A stretch of 64,000 bases of DNA from Xylaria sp. FL1777 (Eukaryota > Ascomycota > Sordariomycetes > Xylariales > Xylariaceae), in the NCBI GenBank assembly GCA_022578965.1, contig MU400529.1, positions 186,001 through 250,000 of the forward strand, written 5' to 3'. Positions 49,079 to 58,371 of the stretch are shown here, piece by piece; within the stretch, counting starts at the first letter, position 1, and each line of letters opens with the position of its first letter. The notes under the pieces are model-generated. The model had not been told where the DNA came from. It worked only from the letters and a program-made list of their open reading frames with translations, and did no database searches. The position numbers were made by a program, and so were the translations under genes.

Positions 49079-51392
49079 TTAGTTCCATGCTGAAGGAGGG
49101 TGGGGTGTTGTTACATACTGTCATAAATTCGGATTGAGTAACCCATTCACGATATTATCATGTTCGCTGCCATGTTCATGCTACCCTGTCCGCTCCTAAA
49201 GCGCCTAAGAATTATCGCGGGGGTGGGTGGCTCTCGATCCTCCCTTACCACCACACGTATCATTTTAAGCCGCACTTGAGCGCTTGGCAAGTGTAGTTGA
49301 AGCGATGCCACGTATGCGCCAATTCGCCTCCTCTTCGTTAACCCGCAATAGAGTAGCAGTAGGACTAGACTTGGCGCGGCGTTCTCGGGAGGGAAGAGAA
49401 CAGTACTGAGTTTTGCAGCATAGCTTCGGATAGAATTGCTTTATGTTAGTTCAGCCTGCATGATCATGTCGCATTTGATTTATACATACCCAGACGGAGT
49501 AACTCCCCTGCTGATCCTTTCTCTAAATCCTGATGTCATATCATGGCCCCTAGTCAAGACTGATAAGCACCATGATTACGTGCAGGTCGCATCAAGTTCG
49601 GATACGTTATCATACCGCCTATGTCTAGCCGTGGGGTCCGAGTCTCGACCACATCTGTCACACAGATAGAGTTGTCCTTCGCCCTAGGTCTTAAAATAGA
49701 CGGTATAAGGGTTTGAGAGGCGTCCAGGCAGTATAAGATAAGCTCCTGCTTACGGGCCATACCTCACATGTATTAGACATAGGGGTAGATTGTGGAAAAC
49801 TGCTTTTTGGGGGGCGGAGAGGAGAAGGAGAATCAATAAATAAACCCAACAATTAAAAAAAAAAAGTATCAAGAAGTTATTAACTAGATTCTAATTACTT
49901 TCTAGTATAAATCTTATAAGTATAACTATTTGTAGTTGTGCTTCACACAACATCAAAACAAGTTGTACTCTGAAAATCAATAGCTCCTACAATCTACCTA
50001 CACCCTTTAAGACTCGCCTACATAATTCTGACAGCAGGCGATCGTATCTAGGTCCTAGTACCATCTCTATAACGAGTGTATTCAATATGGTGACCTACAT
50101 GTACATATGTACGCAGTATACGACCCCCGCATTGAGGAGGCGGCAGTTTATATCACTTGCCGCCCTATCTGGTCGTTGGAGTAACACAAACGGCGACAAA
50201 CCACGGTTCCGCAGAACTCTAATGGGCCATCATACCGAACCCTCTGAGCTTAATTGGATACATTACGCAGTATCCTCACAGGAGGACACACTACCCATAG
50301 AAAGTGTTGATCATGTGTCATGCTGGCATTGGGAATAGACCAGTTAGAGGACTTGATCAGTGTTAAGTATTTTCTCAATGTAACGGCGGTGTAAGCGCAC
50401 TGCCGCCTATTTTCGGTCGCAACCTTCTAAAGGAATCTTCGCCAAATTGAGAGGATAAACTGCGACGTGATGCGGAAGGAATATATTGGTGTTCATCATG
50501 ATCCTCGGAAGTGGTCTGATAAGCTTCAAGTTTTACATGGATTGGCGTCTAATGCCACCCAAAACACAATAGCCTCGTTATACGTGTCTCCAATATGGTT
50601 GCTGTTTTACAACCGGCACTGACCGGCTATTGGTCGCTTCTCATGTTGTTTGTCATGTAACACACGAAGAGGGTGTGAAAAGGATCGGCGGTTTCTCAAC
50701 CAGAGAATTGGATTCCCCAGGTTAAACGGCTTGGCAATCCCCGAAGTGAGGGTTTCATTTGCCAATACCACTAAGTTTTCTTCTTATCAACATCCTTTTT
50801 TTTGTGGCTACACACTGTCAGGTGAGTCTATCGAAGCAGGCTGAGCCCTTACCACAACCCCCCGAGAAAACTCAGAACAACAAATCGTCCGGACAACTAC
50901 ATCTGTACCCAATGTTCTAGTGCCATCATGTCAGAATAGCTCCAGTTTTCATGTTGAGTCAGCAGTAGTCGCGATCAAAGAAAAAGATGTCATGGATAAA
51001 ACGAGTTTACGTGTAATCACTATACTTGTACATGTTAACAAATCTTACGGCCAAGGAACCCATTTCATCATACTACTTCTATTACATAACCCCTTATAGA
51101 TTGTATTATTAAGGAGTAAGCCCATAGTGAGACCAATTACTTTCTTATGAGATATGATAAACGATCGTGACGTAACTTCACTTTTGTTGTGCTTACAATT
51201 CCGGGGTAAATAGAATAATTTATTCATTAGTCTGACCGAATCATTACATAAAAGAAATAGCCCAAATGAGTGTATAATTTGAAACTAAAATCATTCAATT
51301 CATCGTAGCCCTTGCTTAGACATTGAGATAACCGATTCCCTCCACGTTCAAAACCCCTGTAAAGAGAGGAGTAGTCCGAGTTGATAAAGCCC
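49079..51392. other. Intergenic, 2.3 kb
   Basis: Between the 3' ends of the P450 and the repeat precursor. No frame with coding character. An A-rich run lies at 49852-49865. Short G+C-containing segments around 50380-50640 may be relics. Confidence 0.4.
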
Positions 51393-52779
51393 TCATGGCT
51401 TGTTGATAGTCTGGGAATAATTACTCAGAATCCTTTGATTTGCTTCTGTGAGCAAGAAGCTTGTAGGTTGTTTCATGGTCAACTGCGGTGCCAGGTATTT
51501 CATGAGCCCCAGGCAGTGAATGGTGTGTTTCAAGTAGAAGTCGTTGAGTTGGTCTTTGCCAATGTCTATGGCGTCAGCCACGAAATTTGCGCAATGATAT
51601 TGGTGCTGGCCGGCAAGAGCGTATCCATATCCAACCTCGTTTTCTTCAGTGAGTCCGGGAGCGTCAAAAGTTGGCGTATAACCGAGCTCTTTTGCCGATT
51701 TCGGCTCGCGATCGGTGACCATGAGGTAGTAATTTAAGATGCTGACTCGTTCAGCATCCGATTGTGAGGCATTGAAGCGTTCTTGAAGTTCGACCGGGAC
51801 ATGCCAACGATCGACTGAATCATTACGAGGTTTTGGGGTGAACTCGAAGAAAGCCTTACCTCTCTCGGAGCTTTCCCGCAAGGGCTCCGCCCGCATATCA
51901 TTGTAGATCCAATCTCTGAGAGACTTTTCATAGGTCTCTTTCTGCTCGGTTGTCATGCCGGCTCTCTTTTTCAATGATTGAGCGACGCCAGATGCGGAAT
52001 CCGTATACCAGTTCGTATTTTCGTCACGTGCTTCTAGGGAGCCAGCTACCCCGGAAGCAGAGTCGGTATACCAATTGGTGTCTTTGTCACGTCTCTCGAG
52101 GGAGCTAGCCACTCCCGAGGCAGAGTCGGTATACCAATTGGTATCTTTATCACGTGCCTCAAGAGAACCAGCTACTCCTGAAGCAGAATCAGTGTACCAG
52201 TTGGTGTCTTCCTTACGTGCTTCAAGAGAGCCAGCTACTCCCGAGGCTGAATCGGTGTACCAATTGGTATCTTTCCCACGTGAGTCTAGGGAACCGGCTA
52301 CCCCTGAGGCGGAGTCGGTATACCAGTTGGTATCTTTGTCACGTCTCTCGAGGGTGCTGGCTACTCCTGAGGCAGAGTCGGTATACCAGTTGGTATCTTT
52401 GTCTCGTGCATTTAGGGAGGAAGCTACCCCTGAAGCAGAATCGGTATACCAGTTGGTATCCTCCTTACGTGCTTCAAGAGAGCCAGCCACCCCTGAGGCT
52501 GAATCCGTATACCAGTTTGTATCCTGGTCGCGAGAGCGAAGCGTTCCGGCTACTCCTGACGCAGAATCTGTATACCAGTTTGTGTCTCTCTTGGGCGTAT
52601 TGAGAGAACCAGCTACTCCCGAGGCAGAGTCTGTATACCAATTTGGAGAAGGCTCTAACATAAACGTTAGCGTTCCGCACATTGAAGTTGACTGTAGTCT
52701 AACCTTGGGGAACTACTGGAAGGCCCAGGACTTGCTCTACCAAGATGTAGGCAATAACTGAAACGAAGCAACTAGGCAT
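51393..52779 (-). CDS. Repeat peptide (RiPP) precursor fused to a UstYa-like domain
   Basis: Exons 52779-52704 and 52654-51393 join through a 49-nt intron with a CTAAC branch site, giving 445 aa. Residues 1-25 form a signal peptide (MPSCFVSVIAYILVEQVLGL). Residues 30-256 are eleven tandem 21-residue repeats, each starting with the invariant NWYTDSASGVA and followed by a variable linker with Arg, often dibasic (KR, RR, RK, KKR), as in Kex2-processed dikaritin precursors such as those of ustiloxin or phomopsin. Residues 257-445 form a distinct domain with HQYHC at 376-380 and HTIHC at 402-406, the paired HxxHC pattern of UstYa/DUF3328 oxidases; no transmembrane helix is present. Substrate peptides and a putative cyclising enzyme thus sit in one chain. 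It is divergent from the UstYa gene at 53714. Confidence 0.85.
51963..52643 (-). repeat. Eleven-copy 63-bp tandem coding repeat
   Basis: Copies start every 63 bp from 52643 down to 52013; the last is truncated after KKR. The part encoding NWYTDSASGVA keeps its amino acids in all copies but varies at third codon positions, while the linker part varies in amino acids (NTPKRDT, RSRDQDT, EARKEDT twice, NARDKDT, ERRDKDT twice, DSRGKDT, EARDKDT, EARDENT). The repeat makes the opposite strand look open over 228 codons. Confidence 0.95.
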
Positions 52780-53713
52780 ATTGGAAATGCTGACGGGGTT
52801 CTCAAGAAGAAAAGTTGAAGTCGTTTGGGGCTTTTCTGAGGAATAGAACGAGGAGTTCAAAACTCTTCTAGACATACTCTGCGTCGCTATTTATTCTTCC
52901 TTATTTGTCTAGGCTTGGATCGAACCTGTATACTAGCCGTGTCTCTATGCCGATTCGCGCAGCTATTCCTCTGGGGCACATGACGCTTGCCCTCCAAGTG
53001 ATTCTACAGCCCTGACTAGATGATGCCGAACAACACTGATAGAGATTGATGCCATTCGTCTTCACAACACACACGGCATCGTCACTTTGCATAATGCTTG
53101 CAGATCAGCCACACTTCGGAGTCTTGGTCGTGATAGACTCACCGACTTTTCCCCACCATTACAAACTTATGGGTCAATGAGTATTATACTCGTCATGAGA
53201 TTCCTGCAGAAAGGTGGGTTAAATTGGCCGGAAGAAAGATCTAGGCTGCTCTGTTTAGACTTAAACATTCTTGGTATAACAGCTACACATAATCCTTTTT
53301 TTTAAAAAAAAAAGATCTTCAAGCATTTCAGGAATAGTCATCATTTACGTAAACTTTATACAGTCTCATCTTTATATTCAGATTTTCTATGTAGTTTTCA
53401 TACTAAGAATATCAGTATCACAACCGGTTGGAACTTCTCTGATAGACCGTAGTGTGTAGGACTAGTCAGCATGAAGATTTTGGAGAACATGATTGATTGA
53501 TCCAAGGAACAAAACTTGCATGGGTACTAGTAATGTCTCAAACCGATTGGAGGACCCTATGGGATGGAGGGACAACTTGCTGTCAAAGAACATTATCATG
53601 ACTTTCTATATCAGTGGGTTGCATCCATGTGGTTTTACTTTGTAGTTCTCCCCGCTACTTCTATGCCTGTTTCGTTCGAATTGTCAGCGAACCCTATCTC
53701 CCAGGCAGAAGAT
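52780..53713. promoter_or_regulatory. Shared divergent promoter, precursor / UstYa
   Basis: About 930 bp between the two start codons, implying co-expression of peptide substrate and enzyme. It includes a T8/A10 tract at 53296-53313. An in-frame ATG at 53564 would shorten the region. No defined regulator site was recognised. Confidence 0.5.
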
Positions 53714-54588
53714 ATGGCTGCGGACTATGAAGCTCCTTGTCTTCAAGATGCCGAAGAACCAGTATCTCTGAAATATCAACATCGTCGAAGCTCGCCCATT
53801 AGTCTCGTCGCTCTGGTTAAGTTCGTCTTTACCTTCCTAATCGCATTCGGAATCGGTTATACGTGGCGTGGCATAATGAGACAGGAACTGCGGCTCTCAA
53901 AGGATCCATTTCGAGGTGTGTATGGCGTCAATCTGATAGTCGACAGTGGACTGACCAATTATGCAGAAGCTGCCGTCCCTCCGGCTCCAAGAATTCCGAT
54001 ATTGTTTTCGGAGCAGCCACTGTATGCAGATGCGCCAACACAAGCTTCCAACTCTGCTTGGGAGGATTTGATCCCCAGTTAGTTCCCGTTGCATCACATA
54101 CGCACGTTGCTGCACTTCACTGACAAGAACCAACCCGACTTAGAAGGACGAGGTTTCATCGAGGTCACGGACTCTGGCGGTTCCAATCGTTACTGCGTGT
54201 CGGCTTTTCACCAATTACATTGCCTGGTAGGGCTATCCTAACTAGAAGATCTGTGTGGTTGTATTGCAGGCATCCACAGTAATACATTGGCTGACAGTAC
54301 ATGCAGGATATGCTACGGCACGGATACTACGCCGCGGTCGAGCTGGTGAACCAAAAGTCGGACTTAAAAGCAATCACACCTGTTAATCCGGCAGCGCACA
54401 TGCAGCACTGCTTCGACTATCTTCGTCAGGCGCTCATGTGTGCAGCAGATCCTACGTTGGAAATCAGAAATGAATCCATCAGCGGTGTCACAGGATGGGG
54501 TTCCACTCACCAGTGTCGTAACTTTGAAGCCTTGAAGCAATGGACTGAGCAGCACCGATACAACGATGAGGGAGGGATTGAGAATTAA
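53714..54588 (+). CDS. UstYa-family (DUF3328) oxidase
   Basis: Three exons, 53714-54077, 54144-54226 and 54307-54588, give 242 aa. A cytosolic tail is followed by a single transmembrane helix at about 31-50 (LVALVKFVFTFLIAFGIGY). The lumenal domain carries WEDLIPKGRGFIEV, the first motif HQLHC at 144-148 (CVSAFHQLHCL) and the second, HMQHC at 180-184 (HMQHCFDYLRQALMC). UstYa proteins catalyse oxidative cyclisation of core peptides, forming aryl-alkyl ether or C-C links. The paired HxxHC motifs are believed to bind the metal. An earlier in-frame ATG (53564) would place the helix farther in; I prefer 53714 because family members begin shortly before the helix. The partner is probably the fused domain of the neighbouring precursor. 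Confidence 0.92.
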
Positions 54589-55231
54589 AGACCTGCATGA
54601 GAGTGATCTGCAAAGTCCATTTGGTAATGTCGACCGAGTCAGCATCTGTTCGCCACTGCGTCTAGTCAGACTTGTCAGATAGCCTACCTACGTGTTTATC
54701 AAGTCAAGTCTTGGCCTCGTATCCTATCTTATTGCTTGAGTTTTTTTGAAATCAACAAGGTTGTAAGATTCGGGAATATATTTATATTTAACGTAAAACT
54801 AAAGCTAGTTAATAAATCTAAGAAATTTAAACATACGTAGCTCATTATAAATATGATATAAATAATTCAATTCAAAGACTAATTATAACTTTGAAAATTA
54901 AATCATTCTTTAAATTAATAAAAAATAAACCGTTTAAAATAAAGTAGGAAATATATCAGCTACAAAACCTCAACCGTTTAGCAGTTGGTTCAGTTTATTA
55001 TAGGATTCAAGTAGGATTGAAGGCACCAAGAAGAAACGAGTACAACCGGCTATAATAAAATAGCAGTTAAGGAAGGCAAACCCAATAGAACTGCAGCATC
55101 GTCACAGTGAGTCAACAGAACGAAGTGCTCAATACTGAATAGGAGCAGCTATGGGAAAGACTCCTATCAAGGTAGCACAGAAACTCTGTTAACGATCCTA
55201 CGGGAATCTGACATCTGTAGCATGGCAACCT
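54589..55231. other. AT-rich intergenic block
   Basis: 54740-54965 is extremely AT-rich and TA-rich, in contrast with genes on both sides. It has the look of RIP-mutated sequence or a cluster boundary. No gene seen. Confidence 0.5.
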
Positions 55232-56143
55232 CTAAGGACTTAGTACCGAGCATGTACCATCAAAATGGCGATCACAAAGCGTCCCAATCTGGGTCGTTGG
55301 AGTAAAGCAACCCCTTTGCACACAAGTATGGAACCGACAGCACTCGTGTTCTCTCGCAAGGCCCCATTCGTCGTCCCAAAGCCGGGGATTCGGACATCCT
55401 CGCGTCGGACACTCGTGGTCCGCGCAGAAGGCCCCCGTCCAAGACACCCGGAGCAGACACCCGTCCGCCGAACACGTGTGGCAGCAGCAGTAGTTGCCGA
55501 GCCGACTGCCGATGCAGAGGACCTTGAGACCGCAGTCCCCCGCGGCGCAGGCGTGGTCCCGACAGTGCCGTGCTCCGCGGGCCGGGGCTTCGGCGCACCC
55601 TGGCCAGCTACACGCGTGGTGCTTGCACCATTCTTGGCCTTTCGCTTTGCTTCGAGCGCAGGATGAAATGCGGCATTTGTGAGTCTTGCAGTAACTGCTT
55701 CTAATCTCGGCCCTAGTGTTGCAGGAGCGGCATTTGTGGTTGAGACAGTACCGGGAACCTAGAGCTCGAATATCGCCGCAGCTATCGGCACCGCAGATGT
55801 GGGATTTGCAGTATGCTGCCCCGGGAAGTTGTTTATTATGGCAGTCTCCGACTTCGCACTCAGACCCCTCGATATGGTGGCTTCTCTCTTGAGAATAACA
55901 TATTCCAGGTATGACATCTCCTTGGTGGGCGGGATAGTTGAGGGAGTTGTGATGACCCAGCTTCTTGGGATTGCTGTCACTTCGACTGTTGGGAGGTGTA
56001 TAATAGCTGTTACTTCCACCTGGGGTGCCTGAGAATGTGGATGAGTCTCCGTTGCGACTTGGTTGGGTTCGATACGATAGGAGAATGGCATTGGATTTGC
56101 AAGCTCCTGCATGAGTAGCAGGTAGTCTGCTTTCATGCTCCAT
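55232..56143 (-). CDS. Cys/His-module protein, WRKY19-like zinc-finger repeats
   Basis: Open frame of 303 aa. Residues 1-90 are low-complexity Ser/Pro/Asn-rich. From about 95 to 295 there are nine successive modules of the type C-x(2-4)-C-x(8-16)-C-x2-H, for example CGADSCGDIRALGSRYCLNH and CSWPGCAEAPARGARHCRDH, each probably holding one zinc ion. Similar modules occur in fungal, plant and oomycete proteins annotated as WRKY19-like zinc fingers; the function is unproven but nucleic-acid or protein binding is likely. It is coded in G+C-rich DNA unlike the AT-rich sequence before it. Whether it belongs to the cluster is uncertain. A 5' exon could exist; the used ATG is the first in frame. Confidence 0.7.
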   Translation of the reverse strand: MEHESRLPATHAGACKSNAILLSYRTQPSRNGDSSTFSGTPGGSNSYYTPPNSRSDSNPKKLGHHNSLNYPAHQGDVIPGICYSQERSHHIEGSECEVGDCHNKQLPGAAYCKSHICGADSCGDIRALGSRYCLNHKCRSCNTRAEIRSSYCKTHKCRISSCARSKAKGQEWCKHHACSWPGCAEAPARGARHCRDHACAAGDCGLKVLCIGSRLGNYCCCHTCSADGCLLRVSWTGAFCADHECPTRGCPNPRLWDDEWGLAREHECCRFHTCVQRGCFTPTTQIGTLCDRHFDGTCSVLSP

Positions 56144-57181
56144 GTATGTCGGTGGCAGAGAGATTAGAGATTCACGAGGCTAGTGTGTCGAAAATGTAAA
56201 GGATTTGATGTCCCCTGGCCTCATAAACTTGACTAGTGTTGTTAGGTATCCGGTTGCTTGGGATTTGAAAGTGAAGATTGTGACCGGAATCAGGGTCCAG
56301 AGGCTGGGGACTTCATTGCGGGCAACAATTCACTTCGTGCATCTTGCAAACTCAATGGTCGATGTCTCGAATATCTCTGTTTGGTAATGCATATCACCAA
56401 AATGGGTTCTTGAAAATATTCTCACGTCTCTATATGTCAATAGCATTGACTTCCTGTAGAGTCAATCTAGGGAGCAGACACTGTGACCACCGTTACTCAG
56501 TGAATAAAGAGTTCCCCATTTACATGACACAATGTAGTAGGTAATGCTCTATTGTGAATCTGTAGTATTGTTAACTGCGATGTAAGTCTCATGCCCCGGT
56601 TGGCCATGTAAATTAACCGCTTGTTGGTGTTAGTGAGCAACACTAGATTAGACATAAGTAGAACAAGTTTCGTAAGAGCCCTGCGTATTTGACTACAGGT
56701 TTCTACTTTTGCTTTGAGAACTAAAACCTCTATTTGGGCTTTCTGTGTGTCGACAAGATGAAGTACTCCCTCTTGTGCTTGTCACGATGTCGAATGTGGG
56801 GAACAAGGTCCCTGGAATTGTATCAAATCATCAAGCATCTGGGTGGATAAGTTCATCCGAGCAACCTCAGCTGAATGCAGCTCTATGGAGGCTGAGCCAC
56901 GCAACTACACCGGTTGAGTCAATCGGCGTCAAGCTAACCTCGCAGTGGCTTCCTCACCTTTAAATCTACAACCGTAATCCAGAAATAAACGAGTGGGATC
57001 ACATTCGCTCATCTCTAAATAATTAAACAAGCTCAAACTGTATCGGTGTGATAAGAATTATAGTTGACTTGCGAACAGCAGCAAAAACGCCAAGATCAGT
57101 GTATCGTAGACTCATAGAATAAATAGCCTCAAGCCATCATCATTCAGACCACACTTTCATCAACACTCATAAACAGACACA
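56144..57181. other. Divergent intergenic region
   Basis: 1 kb between the Cys/His-module gene and the NADAR gene. No gene recognised. Confidence 0.4.
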
Positions 57182-57907
57182 ATGGCATCTAAAGCCACCC
57201 GCAAAAGAAAGAGGGTGTCGCCAACAGCCAAGGCCGCAGCAGCAGCAGCAGCATCTACATCGAGCGCCACGACCACAGACCCGAACGGGCCAATCTACTT
57301 CTGGCGCCCCCAGGAGGCCGCAACGGGGTATCTATCGCAGTGGTACGCGCAGCCATTCCGCGACCGCGCGGCGGGGTCCAAGATCTACGCGACCGCCGAG
57401 CACTACATGATGCACCAGAAGGCGGAGCTATTCGGCGACGCGGAGATAGGCGCGATGATCCTAGAGGCGACGTCGCCGCGCGACGTGAAAGCCCTCGGCC
57501 GCAGCGTGCGCGGCTTCGACCAGGAGGTCTGGGCGCGCGAGCGCGAGAGGATCGTTGTCGAGGGCAACTGGTGCAAGTTCAGCCTGCCTGTCGTCGAGGG
57601 AAGCGGCGAGAAGGAGGGGGAGGGGGAAGTGACGTGGAGACTCGGACACGGCGATGGCGCGGAGACGATGCGTGCTCGGAGCTTTCGGGATGTCCTCCTC
57701 GCGACTGGCACGAGGGAGTTGGTGGAGGCGAGTCCGTTTGATAGGATCTGGGGTATTGGGTTCGCCGCTAAGGGCGCGGCGAACAAGCGCGATAAGTGGG
57801 GGATGAATCTCCTGGGTAAATGTCTGATGGAGGTGCGTGAACAATTTCGGAAGGAGAAGGAGGCGGAGGATGAGGAGAGGCGGCTAGAGAATAATGAAGA
57901 ATTGTAG
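57182..57907 (+). CDS. NADAR-family (DUF1768, YbiA-like) protein
   Basis: Single exon of 241 aa. After a basic, Ala-rich N-terminus (KRKRVSPTAKAAAAAAAS), residues ~35-215 form the NADAR domain: YFWRPQEAATGYLSQW, the conserved TAEHYMMHQKAELFGD, EATSPRDVKALGRSVRGF and the C-terminal FDRIWGIGF with NLLGKCLMEVRE. Bacterial relatives are N-glycosidases acting on riboflavin-pathway intermediates or on ADP-ribosylated substrates; the fungal substrate is unknown. The C-terminal tail is Glu-rich and charged. G+C content is high, like core genes. Confidence 0.9.
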   Translation: MASKATRKRKRVSPTAKAAAAAAASTSSATTTDPNGPIYFWRPQEAATGYLSQWYAQPFRDRAAGSKIYATAEHYMMHQKAELFGDAEIGAMILEATSPRDVKALGRSVRGFDQEVWARERERIVVEGNWCKFSLPVVEGSGEKEGEGEVTWRLGHGDGAETMRARSFRDVLLATGTRELVEASPFDRIWGIGFAAKGAANKRDKWGMNLLGKCLMEVREQFRKEKEAEDEERRLENNEEL

Positions 57908-58371
57908 AATGGAATAAGGTAGATTTCAGCAGGCGGACTGGGGATTGAGCTAGTTACAAAGTGACTGAGATCGAGCTCGGTATCGAATTGTTTCTGAATC
58001 ACTGCACATTGGCAGCTGCTTATGAAAACCCGAGATAATGAATCACGCATTGATTCTTGATTTGACTACATTAGTAAAGTCGATTTGAGAGCTGTGTTAA
58101 CACAGCCGGCTCCAGGATATATACTACATGTTCCGTGACCTAACCACAATGGCGTCCCTCCTTTGTCTATCATACAATTCGATTGGGACATGATGATAAT
58201 GTAAGTCGTCAACACAACGCCTGTAATCCAATGCACATGAGTGGTGTTTTGAGATCGCACTGTCGGGATCTCATTGCCTCCTCCTTCCCGGTTTTTGTTG
58301 GTATTGTACACATATTAAAAATCATGTATCGTATAACCATAAGCGGAGAATGAGCATCTTGCTCCGTGTTC
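57908..58371. other. Intergenic between convergent 3' ends
   Basis: 464 bp between the NADAR stop and the TIM44 stop. No feature seen. Confidence 0.45.

Noticed and set aside
52075..52761. 228-codon open frame on the plus strand through the repeat array
   Set aside because: It is the antisense of the 63-bp coding repeat; one stop-free repeat unit keeps the opposite frame open. No signal peptide or family, while the minus strand has splice sites, signal peptide and motifs.
51393..52779. Repeat protein as an alpha-type mating pheromone precursor
   Set aside because: Signal peptide plus repeats with basic linkers fits superficially, but the repeat lacks the Cys-containing WC...GQ.C pattern of Sordariomycete pheromones, and the C-terminal HxxHC domain and UstYa neighbour point to a modified peptide.
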